Below are positions 50,775 through 61,082 of a stretch of 64,000 nucleotides of DNA, in pieces. The stretch covers positions 893,469 through 957,468 of the forward strand of contig JAACMV010000021.1 in assembly GCA_010909725.1 (NCBI GenBank). Reading direction: 5' to 3'. This DNA is from Picochlorum sp. 'celeri' (taxonomy: Eukaryota; Chlorophyta; Trebouxiophyceae). The notes under the pieces are model-generated. The model worked only from the letters and a program-made list of their open reading frames with translations. It searched no databases and was not told where the DNA came from. A program made the translations under genes and the position numbers. Numbering within the stretch: position 1 is the stretch's first letter; every line of letters starts with the position of its first letter.

Positions 50775-51932
50775 CTAAGCATAGTCTTGCCATAAGGCTT
50801 TGAATATAAACCGATCATCCTTTTGGTAATACTTTCCCAGTATAGGCTTCAATGCTTCCGTTGCTTCTTGTGCATGATAATGAGGCATCTGAGAGAAGAG
50901 ATGGTGGGTGACGTGGGTATCTGCAATATGATGGTGCAGGGTATTCAAAAGCCATCCATAGTTCCTGTCCACAGTTGCCAGGGCACCCCGGAGCCAATCC
51001 CACTCCGAGTCTGTATAATGAGGGAGAGAAGGATGCGTGTGCTGCAGCAAGGTAATCATGACCAACCAGAAGTTGACAATCAGGTATGGAATGCCATATG
51101 TCTTTATCAACCAACCCCATCCCCATGCCTCTCCAGCCCTATACAAGCCATAGATGACAGCCACCAGTGATACATCGCTCACCGCCACTTCAATCCTTTC
51201 ACGCTTACTGAAGATTGGAGACCATGGATCGAAATGGTTGACCCACGTATGTCCAGGATATGGCCTGGACTTGACATTGAACAGGAGATACATGGGCCAA
51301 CCCAACAACAGAGATCCCATCAACTTGACCAATCGATACGGTCCAAACTGTTCCCATTCAAAGTCTTCCGTCACACGATCTCTCACCTTGGGCACAAACA
51401 CCTCATCCTTATCCACAGACCCAGTGTTTGAATGATGCCTCCTGTGGGAATGCTTCCATGAGTAGTATGGCACCAACAGGAGGGAGTGGAACACCAACCC
51501 AACCCCATCATTCACCCACTGGTACTTTGAAAAGGCCTGATGACCGCACTCGTGCGACAGCACCCACACCCCGGTCCCAACAGCTCCCTGGAAAAACCAG
51601 TAGAGTGGCCACAGCACACCATACCGAACCCTAGAATCCTCCACAGAGTCAATATACGTCGACCCCACGTACAACATGGCAATCATGGAAAGATCCACCA
51701 ACAAATACAGGAGAGATCTGACCAAAGACCTCTCAAAGCAGTGCGCAGGGATGGCTTTACGAAGTTGTCCAATCGTGAAATCTGGCGTGTTTGTCGGCTG
51801 TCTCTTGGCAGCATCCGCCTTTGCATTCTTAATATGAGCCATTTTCTCACCTGCTTGAGCCACATCAGAAGCGTTGGACCGTCTCCTCCGTTTTACAGCC
51901 ATGGCCACGCTGCTGTCGTCTACTGCTGCCAT
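50775..51932 (-). CDS. FAD2: FAD2-type delta-12 fatty acid desaturase, C-terminus truncated by the hAT element
   Basis: ER membrane desaturase converting oleoyl to linoleoyl lipids; 385 residues. His boxes HECGH (127-131), HRRHH (163-167) and HVTHH (340-344) are intact, as is the N-terminal FTIGQLRKAIPAHCFERS, typical of the ER enzyme. Four hydrophobic spans fit the family. The protein ends ALWQDYA, and its TAG stop is the first three bases of the transposon terminus (50775-50777). The target duplication encodes the preceding DYA. The original last 19 codons lie at 47730-47789. All catalytic parts remain, so activity may persist, but the C-terminal tail, where plant FAD2 carries ER-retention signals, is lost. 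Confidence 0.92.
   Translation of the reverse strand: MAAVDDSSVAMAVKRRRRSNASDVAQAGEKMAHIKNAKADAAKRQPTNTPDFTIGQLRKAIPAHCFERSLVRSLLYLLVDLSMIAMLYVGSTYIDSVEDSRVRYGVLWPLYWFFQGAVGTGVWVLSHECGHQAFSKYQWVNDGVGLVFHSLLLVPYYSWKHSHRRHHSNTGSVDKDEVFVPKVRDRVTEDFEWEQFGPYRLVKLMGSLLLGWPMYLLFNVKSRPYPGHTWVNHFDPWSPIFSKRERIEVAVSDVSLVAVIYGLYRAGEAWGWGWLIKTYGIPYLIVNFWLVMITLLQHTHPSLPHYTDSEWDWLRGALATVDRNYGWLLNTLHHHIADTHVTHHLFSQMPHYHAQEATEALKPILGKYYQKDDRFIFKALWQDYA
50778..50785. repeat. Right target-site duplication of hAT element
   Basis: AGCATAGT directly after the right terminus CCCAACCCTA, identical to 47790-47797; it is coding sequence of the desaturase. Confidence 0.95.
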
Positions 51933-52422
51933 GAGAGTCTGCGATCAGAGAAGAAACAATATGTAGTAGTACAACTGTTATATGAAAGAATTAAATGATA
52001 CTGTTCTGATTCCGATCTGTGGAGTCGGCTGCCTTTGTGGAAATGTGTCACGTGGTCATCTACTTGATACGCTTTGGAGACAAGCCATATGTATGGCATA
52101 CATATATATGTGTGTGTTCGACCATAAGGTAGGTATGCAATAGGCATCCAGATGATATACAGATGGAGGATGCAAGTATACGATCTAGCTGCATGTATGC
52201 ACCTATAGGCTATATGTATATATTTGACATGGGGTCATGCATCTGCATGTCTGTTGGATGGACTCACTCTTGAGTAGATCTCTTGAGAGAGAGATTTATT
52301 TATTTATTAGGGAGATGCGGGTGGACGCATCCCAAAAACATTGTACCCTGCTCTACTATTACCAGAGTGTTAATCCTTTTTAAAAGAATATTCTATATTT
52401 GAAGAGTATTCTCTTGTGAAAT
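51933..52422. other. Divergent intergenic region FAD2 / MSH6
   Basis: 490 bp. A 19-bp palindrome lies at 52087-52105 (9-bp arms ATATGTATG/CATACATAT around one base) in a stretch rich in alternating pyrimidine-purine steps (atatatgtgtgtg). TTTATTTATTTATT occurs near 52292. No gene. Confidence 0.5.
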
Positions 52423-55400
52423 ATGCATGTGGAGAGGTGGCCACAAGGCAAGAGGGAACCCGAGGTTCCTAGGACGCAACTCACGTTGAAGGAAACGATG
52501 AATAGATATCGGGCGCGAAGAAACCCTATCAATCTTGCTAGAGAGAATGATAATAATACGAATAAAGAGAGTGGAGAAGAAGGTGAGGAGAAGAAGAGGG
52601 ATGCGATCCCAGGAGCTGCTGCGAGGGATGCGATTTGCATGAACATGGCACAAGGGCGGAGCACAGTGGCGGAGGAGGGACGATGGCAATGGCTGATCGA
52701 CCGACGAGACGGCCAAGGAAGGAGGCCAGAAGATGTCGATTTCGATCCTCGAACATTGTATATTCCCGACCAAGGGCTTCGTGGCATGACAAAGTTTGTC
52801 TCACAGTTCTGGTCTATCAAGAAGAATAACTTTGATGTGGTGCTGTTTGTTCGGGTGGGGTCATTTTATGAGCTGTACGATGAGGATGCTGATGTCGGAT
52901 TGAAGATTGGTTTGAAGCCCATGGGGACGGGGATTCAAAAGGTGAATATGTGGAAGGTGGGCTGTCGTGCATCGAGTTTTGACTTTTGGTGTATGAAGGC
53001 ACTTTCATTGGGCCATGCTGTTGGCAGGGTGGAAGAAATCCATGGGGCAGAGGGGCATGGTACTATACTTCAGAGGGAATTAGTGCAAGTATATACGCCG
53101 GGGACATGCAGGATTGCATGTTGGAATTTCGATGCTGACAGTCAGGTGCAAGATGGTGAGGGAACGGCAATGCTGTTGGCTCTGTGTGAGAGTGGGTCGG
53201 CTACAGATGGACTCGTTGGCGCGTGTTTGCTTGATATCGATACAGCAACTCTGCGTATTGCTCAATGGCACGAGGTACATTATGAGAAGACTATTCTGAG
53301 TAGGGTGCTGAGTGATACAAATCCAACTGAGATTGTCTGTCGATCGAGGCTGAGTGAAGAGACGAGGCGTGTGCTTGCACGGTATAGGCCGTTGGTGGCA
53401 GAGGGGATCGATTCAAAAGCATCTATACGATTTTTGAGGGTAGATTCGGACAGGTGTATTGCCCCCCAGGGGCCAGGATTTGATGACGAGGCGTGCATGA
53501 CAGGGATTCAGAGACTGGTGGAGACATCTTTCGGTGTGGACTGTGCTTGGTTTTCTGATTCTCTCCGATCGTGTGGAGGAGGCGATATGTCTTTGCAAGC
53601 TCTTGAGATAATGGTTCATTATTTGAAGGATACCAAGATTGGGCGTGGTGTCATGAGACGAGCTAGGGTTGAAAAGATGATTCATTTTTCACCCTCTGGT
53701 GCTGCAATCAATGGCACCATGATGCTGGATGGGACTGCATTGAAGACGCTGGAAATTCTACAGGGATCTCTTGGGACTGTGAAAGGATCTTTATATGAGT
53801 TTTTGGCCTCTGAGACTCAAACAGTAATGGGGAAAAGATGCATCTGGAAGTGGTTGTTGGCCCCTTTGTTCCGGCATGCTGATATCCAGGAGAGGCTTCT
53901 GGTTGTGGATACTTTCCGGAAAATTGATGTCGAGCCATTGCTGGAAGCCTTAAAGTGTCTACCTGATGTAGAAAAGATGATGCCGGTGGTCGCTCAGCAG
54001 CTATCTCAGCTTGATCTGAAGGAAGAGGGAGAAAGCCTACTGCACCTCGCTGGCGACACAAGCCTGACAGCACATCTTCAGAAAACTGTATGCTGGGGAC
54101 AGATCAAGGGGTTCTGCTCTGTGATTCGATCTCTTTTATACTTTTCGGAGTCTTATCTGGAGTTCATCGACAATCTGTCTTCCACAGAAGACAATTTATT
54201 GGACAAGATACCAGTCTTTCAGAGAAGCAGAGAAGCATGCCATAGAGCTCGGCATGCACTTGTTCCAATGGCAACCTCTATCCCTCTCCCAAGCTCAGAT
54301 CTGAAGAAGCACGACCCTGTGATACTACCAGAGGGCATTTGGTATAATGTGGATTCATGTGCTGCTGAAATGAGAAAAAGTCAGGAGATGGTAGATGAGC
54401 ATGTCAAGGCCATGGTGGCCATGATTTCGAGCTCATTCACTGGGAAGAAAAACGTTATAGGAAAGATTCGGATGAAAGGAGAGGGAGAAGGAGCTTGCCT
54501 TGAATGTCCAAAAGCACTCGAATCTCACATATCTAGTAGATTTGGCTGGATTCCGTTTGAACGCACAAGGAGTGGCATTTTGTACAGAGACAACATGCTT
54601 GTGGAGCTCTCTGTGAAAGCTGTCGAAGAAAAGAGAGCATACAATGTGGTGGTGTTTCAGGTCCTCTGGATCCAGGGAAATAGATTTTTGGATGAATACA
54701 CGTCCCTGCTCAATTTATGCCAATGTATTGGAGAGCTCGATGCATTGGCATCATTTGCTTTTGTTACAACCAGGAACAAGAGGAATTTGGCATTTACTCG
54801 TCCACAATTCAAGAGGGCTCATGCGGGAATACCATGCTTGCAGCTCAATAATGTTTGGAATCCTCAAATGCTATCATCAGATGGCATCACTAGTTCAGAC
54901 TCATCTCTGGTGACAAACAGCATTGCCATTGGCGACATGGCACCCAGCACCCTGCTCATCTCTGGAGCAAATTCTGGAGGAAAGACAACCTTCCTGAAGA
55001 CTGTCTGCATTGCCACCATCATGGCCCAGATTGGATGTTATGTTCCCTGCTCAGAGGCAATCATTTCACCTGTTAACAGAATAATGACGAGGATGGGAGC
55101 AAGAGATCGCATAGCAGCTGGAGAGAGCACATTTGCCATCGAGATGAAAGAGACATCTGCCATTCTCAACCAGGTCGACAAGTATTCCCTGGCAATTCTT
55201 GACGAGCTTGGTCGCGGTACATCCCCAAACGAGGGCGAAGCAATTGCTTGGGCAGTACTCAAGTCTCTTTGCAATACATGCAGGGTGCTGTTTGCCACTC
55301 ACTACCACGGTTTGAACTCTTCCTTTGAGGCCAATCCGATGGTCTCTCTGCATCATATGCCACTCATCAATCCAGAGAATGAGGCTGATAGATTCAAACT

Positions 55401-55741
55401 ATTACCTGGTACGCTTTTCGTTTACTTCTATCTGTTGGGTCTTTGATTCATCGAGGTTGAAATTTTCATTTGCAGGACCAGCACCAGATCAGTCCTCTGG
55501 AGGAATCTTGTGTGCCTCCAATGCTGGAATTCCAGACAGCGTCACGTCAAGAGCCACAAGCATTTCCAACCACATCAAATTCAAGTATTATACTCCCACA
55601 CGTGAGCATTGTGCTATGATTTGCAACGTTTTGTGCATCCTGCAAAGATTGCTCACACGGGTAGACCAGGCTAGTCAAATTCTTGACTTTGTCAGACAGT
55701 GCCAAGCTGAGATCCAAAAGGCATTAGTGCACGAGCACTAG
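52423..55741 (+). CDS. MSH6: DNA mismatch repair protein MSH6
   Basis: Mismatch-recognition subunit of MutS-alpha. Exon 1 52423-55408, intron 55409-55475 (67 nt), exon 2 55476-55741; 1083 residues. The MSH6-type start RRPEDVDFDPRTLYIP is followed by the mismatch-reading F148-Y-E150 in VRVGSFYELYDED. The ATPase has Walker A SGANSGGKTTF (usual form GPNMGGKS/T), Walker B ILDELGRGTSPNEG and ATHYH. The C-terminal GILCASNAGIPDSVTSRA sits across the splice. The N-terminal 80 residues are short and lack a PWWP domain or clear PIP box. A start at a later Met cannot be excluded. Confidence 0.9.
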
Positions 55742-55755
55742 ATCATTCTGTACAC

Positions 55756-57330
55756 CTAGCGCACGAGCCATCCTCTAATGCTACCATCTTCTGAGAAAGA
55801 ATATATTCTGTAATCTGTATTCCACATGATATTCCTGATGGGTTTTGTATGCCCAGAAAAGTGACACACGCAGTCTCCTCCCTCCACATCCCAAATCATC
55901 AAAGAATTCGTTTCAGATCGAGAAGTTGCGACATATTTCCCCGATGGAGAGAATTTGACAATATTCAACCTGTTTGAGGCATGCCGTAATGATGATGCCG
56001 TCCACGCTGGAATATCTTGGGGCAATGGAACGCTAACCTCTTCCAAGCAAAAGCTCTCTAGCTTCACTGGAGTGTCTGTGATATCCCAGATATGCACAAA
56101 CCCATCGCTACATGCGCAAGCAAGAAGAACCATTGCCTCAAATTCTCCCTCTTTAATCATGATAGTATCTGCAGACGTAGGGCAGCCACGAAGCCCATCA
56201 ATAGCCATGCATGGTGCTGACAGTTTGCCGTCAACCCAGCCCGTCTCCTTGTCATAAACATCCCACAGTAAAATCCTTGCTTCTTGTTGCACCAGCTGCG
56301 CATGCGCTGTCATCAGATATTCCCCGTGAGAACTAAATGGTATAAAATCACACAACACGACAGGTCCAGATTCCCAGGCAATTTGCTCAAAGCATGACCC
56401 ATCTGGGATGTTCCACAGACGACACACAGAGTCTCCAGAGGCCGAAGCACACATATCCCCAGACGTCGACAAAGCTATTGAACTCACCAAGGACGAATGA
56501 CCCGTCATTTTCCCCAAACAATGTCCACTCTTGATATCCCATATGCGAAGCGTGCTGTCTGTCGACGACGTAATCAACATGCTGTTACATGGTGTGCACA
56601 CCAGTCCATTAATCCTATTTTCATGGCCCTCCAGCACAACCTCTGCCTGCACTTCTGGAATGCTCCCACGTCCCATTGCAGTCTCAATCACTCTTTCGAT
56701 AGTTGAAATCCTCCATATTCGAGCTGTCTGATCCAGAGAACCAGTGAACAGCCATTCCTTGCTCGGAGACAGTGCCAGAGTTGTGACAGCATCACCGTGA
56801 CCTCTGCACACTGCAAGAATCGATCCCATCATGCCATCACACACATAGCAACCACCATCTGATGTAGCACAAATAAAGCACATCTTTCCTCCCAAATCAC
56901 ATTCGATCGAATCATATATCACAGCCCGCTTGGGAGTGGTTGCAAAAAAGCAACATGCCATACTAGAGACCATCTTCCTCAGCTCACGAAAATTCTCCTC
57001 TTGCTCTCCAATCAACGAAGGGTCAAGCTCAAAAGCTCGTTCATACGATCGAACTGCGTCATCAAGCACTGCCAGCGCCGCATCCTCTTTCTCCTTCTTC
57101 ATACGGCCCCCTACCACCTCCAGCACTCTTGCTTTTTGAAGATGACCCAACGCCCACCGAGGCCTCACTTCAATCGCCTTCTCAGCGCATGATTTTGATT
57201 TATCTAATATATCTTTACTTGTATCGCTACTGATATCGCAGTCTAAAGCATCACGCAGAAACTTCTCTGAGTCTTTCACGAATCGAACTGAAAGTGAGAC
57301 AGGATCGCCTGGCGTCTCTATGCCACACAT
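55756..57330 (-). CDS. TPR plus WD40 repeat protein, unknown role
   Basis: A 524-residue protein. An N-terminal TPR-like helical part (about 1-120: SCAEKAIEVRPRWALGHLQKARVLE, DDAVRSYERAFELDPSL) is followed by at least six WD40 blades (LAVCRGHGDAVTTLALSPSKEWLFTGS, VVLEGHENRINGLVCTPCNSML, KMTGHSSLVSSIALS, HFSGHTKPIRNIMW). The combination suggests a scaffold. I do not recognise an orthologue. The frame continues upstream only to a non-ATG codon, so the ATG at 57330 is used. It ends 14 bp from MSH6, convergent. Confidence 0.65.
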   Translation of the reverse strand: MCGIETPGDPVSLSVRFVKDSEKFLRDALDCDISSDTSKDILDKSKSCAEKAIEVRPRWALGHLQKARVLEVVGGRMKKEKEDAALAVLDDAVRSYERAFELDPSLIGEQEENFRELRKMVSSMACCFFATTPKRAVIYDSIECDLGGKMCFICATSDGGCYVCDGMMGSILAVCRGHGDAVTTLALSPSKEWLFTGSLDQTARIWRISTIERVIETAMGRGSIPEVQAEVVLEGHENRINGLVCTPCNSMLITSSTDSTLRIWDIKSGHCLGKMTGHSSLVSSIALSTSGDMCASASGDSVCRLWNIPDGSCFEQIAWESGPVVLCDFIPFSSHGEYLMTAHAQLVQQEARILLWDVYDKETGWVDGKLSAPCMAIDGLRGCPTSADTIMIKEGEFEAMVLLACACSDGFVHIWDITDTPVKLESFCLEEVSVPLPQDIPAWTASSLRHASNRLNIVKFSPSGKYVATSRSETNSLMIWDVEGGDCVCHFSGHTKPIRNIMWNTDYRIYSFSEDGSIRGWLVR

Positions 57331-57529
57331 TTCAGCCAAAATGACATATAACTATTACAATATTGGATTTGCAGAACATGAGGAGCTTTTTGATTCGCAT
57401 TTTTATCTTTGGATCCGCATTCAACAAAGTTTGACTCAAATGAATAAAGGTCAAACTCTCACAATTCAGTCATGAAGTAGGTTCTAGGTATTACATGGTG
57501 ACTCTACTACATACACACTGCAGTTGAAT

Positions 57530-58862
57530 CTACTCTGAGCCATCAGGGAACTCATCCAAGGCTCCCTTCTCACCATTGACATAGTGCTTTACGATTGCCA
57601 GCATACGTTCGAATTTATTAGGGTGGTAATTCACATGAATCATGGCTGGGACGGTTGTTCTAAATTCCTGTGGTCTGTGTCTAAGGTATTTGAACAACAC
57701 CTTGGAATTCATGAATATATGGATATCCATCACTCGTCGTGTCACTGCTGGGTCCTGGTTTCCAGGGCTGTTTGGGAAGAAGATGCATTCATTGAACAAT
57801 GCCTGATCCCAGCCATTCTCCGTCTCCACTCTATGGATGAGCTTATCCAGCATTGCCATTGTTGCAGTCGATGGTCTAATGTAGAACAAGCCTGAATTGA
57901 AAACAAAGATTCTCATGGAATGAGCATACCGTGACCAACCCATACTTTCGTCATCCTGGATCATGAGGAAGAATAAAACTTGATTAGAATGTATCTACAC
58001 ATATGCCAAAGAGACACCATAGAGATATACGTACGTATACATCATTGTACCCATAAGCTGTCTGAGTATCCCATCCATCACTCATCGATTCCACATCACT
58101 GTCCCTGACCAGATGGTCAAATGGATTCTTCAACGTGACGACATCCACATCCGATAAGAGTACCGAATACCCGAGATCCAAAAACCGCTTGAGAATGCGA
58201 AATTTGAGGGCTGACACCGCATGATTGCTCCCTGCATCCTTTTGAGATTTTGGAATCTCCAAAGTCATCCTAAATGCAGGCAACCCTCTCTCCTCCACAT
58301 TCTTCTTCGTCTCGTCATCCAAGGCAACCACCATGGCATTTTTTACCTTTGCTCGTTTCACCCCATCCATCCAAACATCCAACATGCCACCCTTTTGTGC
58401 ATAATTGATATTACTCACAGCAACCAATACCTCATTGTTGATGGCCACTTTTTCCAAAAATGCCGCAAGTTCAGGGTCCTTCTTGTTCCTTTTAGCACTA
58501 GGCGTCCACACAGTATGCCTTCCAACACATTTGCCTTTCTCTTGACCTGCAGAAGAGGTGCTTTGCGCGTTGGAAATTTGCTTTTCCAAGGCCTCCGTCT
58601 GTGCTGCAGCTTTTTCCAGTGCCTCGTCCCGCTCTTTGCTCAACTCCTGTACCTTTTTCTCCAACCTATGAATATCTTCTAACCATTTTTCTTCTGTAGT
58701 ACCACTGGATTGAATGGCAGCCAAAGAACTTCCCCCAGCCCCTCGAGGGATCCTGTCTGTCTGGATCAGTGCAATACAAGCCCCGAGCGCAAAGCCCAGA
58801 AAACACACAAAGATCAGGGCTTTCCTTTTAGAAATAGTTATTTCAGCACGTTTCGCGCTCAT
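57530..58862 (-). CDS. GT77 arabinosyltransferase (RRA-type)
   Basis: Golgi type II membrane glycosyltransferase that extends arabinose chains on hydroxyproline in wall and flagellar glycoproteins. Exon 1 58035-58862, intron 57956-58034 (79 nt), exon 2 57530-57955; 417 residues. A membrane anchor at about 14-34 (ALIFVCFLGFALGACIALI) precedes a coiled-coil stem. The catalytic domain reads AVSALKFRILKRFLDLGYSVLLSDVDVVTLKNPF (DxD motif DVD), then SDVESMSDGWDTQTAYGYNDVY / DDESMGWSRYAHSMRIFVFNSG. It ends IHVNYHPNKFERMLAIVKHYVNG...ALDEFPDGSE, nearly the plant RRA ending. Start at the first ATG (58862). Confidence 0.9.
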
Positions 58863-59294
58863 TGGTGCCTTTAAATCGTACACACTATCGCCCCTAACAA
58901 CCCAAATATTCTATTGTATTCTACAATTCATTCCTCGCTGCCATGATATTTGAAACTTCAATACTTGGATTACAATAGACGTATAGTTATAGAGACTTTA
59001 AGGGTATATCCGGGGCGATTCGGAGATTGACTTGTGGTACGGCAATCAGACTGCACTCATCATGGTTGAACCCACACCCTGCAGCCTGCAGGTGATGGCT
59101 GGTGCCGCTCATCAATATATATTAGATCGGCACATGCCTGGATGAGGTCTTTGGATGATCCATGGATGAATGCAACATCCCGATGCCGGGTTGAAAAATC
59201 CAGCATGCAGTAGGAATGGCCATGGCCATTCCTAGAACAACAAGAGGGAGAGCTGGCCTGTTGTTGCCAAAAGAAAAAAAAGTAAAATCATAGC
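58863..59294. other. Divergent intergenic region, RRA / FPGS
   Basis: 432 bp rich in symmetric sequence: CCTGCAG-C-CTGCAGG (about 59084-59098) and the 24-bp perfect palindrome at 59211-59234. No gene. Confidence 0.5.
59211..59234. repeat. Perfect 24-bp palindrome
   Basis: Half-site TAGGAATGGCCA followed directly by its complement; the central GGCCATGGCC also occurs in the palindrome at 26523-26534. It lies 61 bp upstream of the FPGS ATG. Confidence 0.85.
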
Positions 59295-61042
59295 ATGCAT
59301 TGTGTCCGATCTCTATCCCGTGTGAAACATACACTGATTTCATGGGAATTGAAGCCAACACAGGGCTCATTGACGCCGTTACGGTGGATGGGTACGTTTG
59401 TTGGTGGAAATGACCAGTTGGAGAAGGTTGAGAATGCGAGCCTTTCTGGCCTCTCCTGGCTTGATGCGTTCGTTGTAAATTATGAGAAAAAAGGTGTGCC
59501 TAAGAATGCGGGTGTGGATTCGGAGGAAGGGTTTCCGATGGTATGTGTTTTTCTTTGACGGTGCTGCACGAAGAGCTCCTGGGTTGATGAATCGTATTTT
59601 GTGACATAGAAACGTATGCATATGTTGATGGAGCATCTTGGATCCCCTCAAAACGGTCTGAGATGTGTTCATGTGGCTGGGACGAAGGGAAAGGGGTCTA
59701 CAGCGGCATTTATAGAGTCTGTTTTGCTGGAGAGTGGATACTCTGTTGGGCTGTACACAAGGTATGTGAACACTCTCATGTATCGGCATTGGTGCAACTC
59801 TTACAGCATGATTTGGATGTATTCAGTCCTCATATAATGAGTATCTGTGAGAGAATCCGGGTGAACGGCGAGAATATTGTTGCCTCTGAATTAGATGCAT
59901 TGATTGATTCGTCTCGGCAGCAGATTCAGAGGTGCCAAGATTCGATCATCACTACGGATGACGGTGGTCTGTCTCATTTTGAGGTTATGACGGGCCTTGC
60001 ATTTCGTCATTTTAGAGATTCAAACGTGGACGTGGCCGTAATTGAAGCAGGGCTGGGGGGAGCTAGGGATGCCACAAATGTTGTTGACATCTTGGATGCA
60101 GCAGTCATCACACCAGTCGGATTTGAGCATGCCGATGCTCTTGGTGGAACAATAGAGTCTATAGCTCTCGCAAAATCAGGTATTATGAAAGAAGGAAGGA
60201 CGTCAATTATCGGTAGACAAGAGAATCGTGAGGCTGAGGCGGTAGTGCTTCATCAGGCATCACTGAAGAAGAGTCCATCTTTTCGAACAGAGAGTATCGT
60301 TGATTACCATGTTCAATCGCAGACTGTAGATGGGAGCTCGCTGATACAAAATGTGTTATTTCAAATTCCAGCCTCTATAGCTTCCGATTGCTTTGGGAAC
60401 GGAGAGGAAGACCTTGAAATAGACATGGCGCTACGCATGGTTGGGGAGCATCAGGCAGCAAATGCAGCAAATGCAATCTGCACAGCCATCGGGCTGAAAA
60501 TGAATTCTGGATACGACAAGATATCGTTAGATTCCGTTACTCGAGGTATTGAGAGGACCATGGTACCAGGAAGATTCCAAATACTTGAACAAAGCGAGAT
60601 TCAGGGGCAACCTCTTGTGACTGTTGTGGATGGTGCGCACACAAAGGAGTCTGCTCGCTGCCTGGCTGACACGGTGAGGCAGATTTTCCCAGACTCGCAG
60701 ATAGCGCTTGTTATTTCCATGGCTTCAGATAAAGATCACGAAGGGTTTTGCCGCGAGATACAGAAAGCCAAGCCATCTGTCGTGGTGTTTACAGATTGCC
60801 CGATTGCTGGAGATGGTACAAGGTCTGCTGGCCCAGGAGTCTTGGCTGGTGCTTGGCAAGTTGCGAAAATGACGAATAGAATCCCTGGATGGAGATGTAG
60901 GGAGTTGATACAAGCTTCCATGAAAAGCGCGATTGCCAAGGCTCGACACGAATTATCAGGAGAAGCCAACCTTGACAATCGTCACCCGGGTGTTATACTT
61001 GTCTGTGGCTCTCTGCATGCAACAGCAGCAGTCATGCATTAA
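59295..61042 (+). CDS. Folylpolyglutamate synthase / dihydrofolate synthase (FolC family)
   Basis: Adds glutamates to folates (Mur ligase fold). Exons 59295-59540, 59610-59761 and 59827-61042; introns 69 and 65 nt; phases agree; 537 residues. ATP-binding CVHVAGTKGKGSTAAFIES, then GLYTSPHIMSICERIRVNG across the second splice, EAGLGGARDATNV, and VVDGAHTKESARCLAD. The last exon ends CGSLHATAAVM. The first 31 residues (MHCVRSLSRVKHTLISWELK) could be a mitochondrial or plastid presequence; a shorter cytosolic form could start at 59388. Whether it has dihydrofolate synthase activity as well cannot be seen. Confidence 0.92.
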
Positions 61043-61082
61043 CTTATTTACACGTATCTATATATATGTATGAGAACGCATA

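Larger units (their letters stand above)
47798..50777 (+). mobile_element. Complete hAT-superfamily DNA transposon
   Basis: 2,980 bp, bounded by perfect 8-bp target duplications, the size used by hAT elements. The terminal inverted repeats are short and imperfect: left TAGGCTTGGGTCAT, right (reverse complement) TAGGGTTGGGTAAT, 12 of 14 matching. Subterminal copies of GGCATAGC or its complement lie at 47813, 47829, 47842, 47864 and 50738. One intact transposase gene fills the interior. The element entered the last part of the desaturase gene. Unbroken ORF, perfect duplications and readable flanking codons suggest a recent insertion. This is an autonomous-looking copy; no other copy is in the window. 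Confidence 0.95.

Noticed and set aside
14195..55741. TOP6B, SLD5, REX1, shugoshin, BRCA2 and MSH6 as a genome-maintenance cluster
   Set aside because: They are scattered over 40 kb on both strands among unrelated genes; with this gene density the co-occurrence needs no special explanation.
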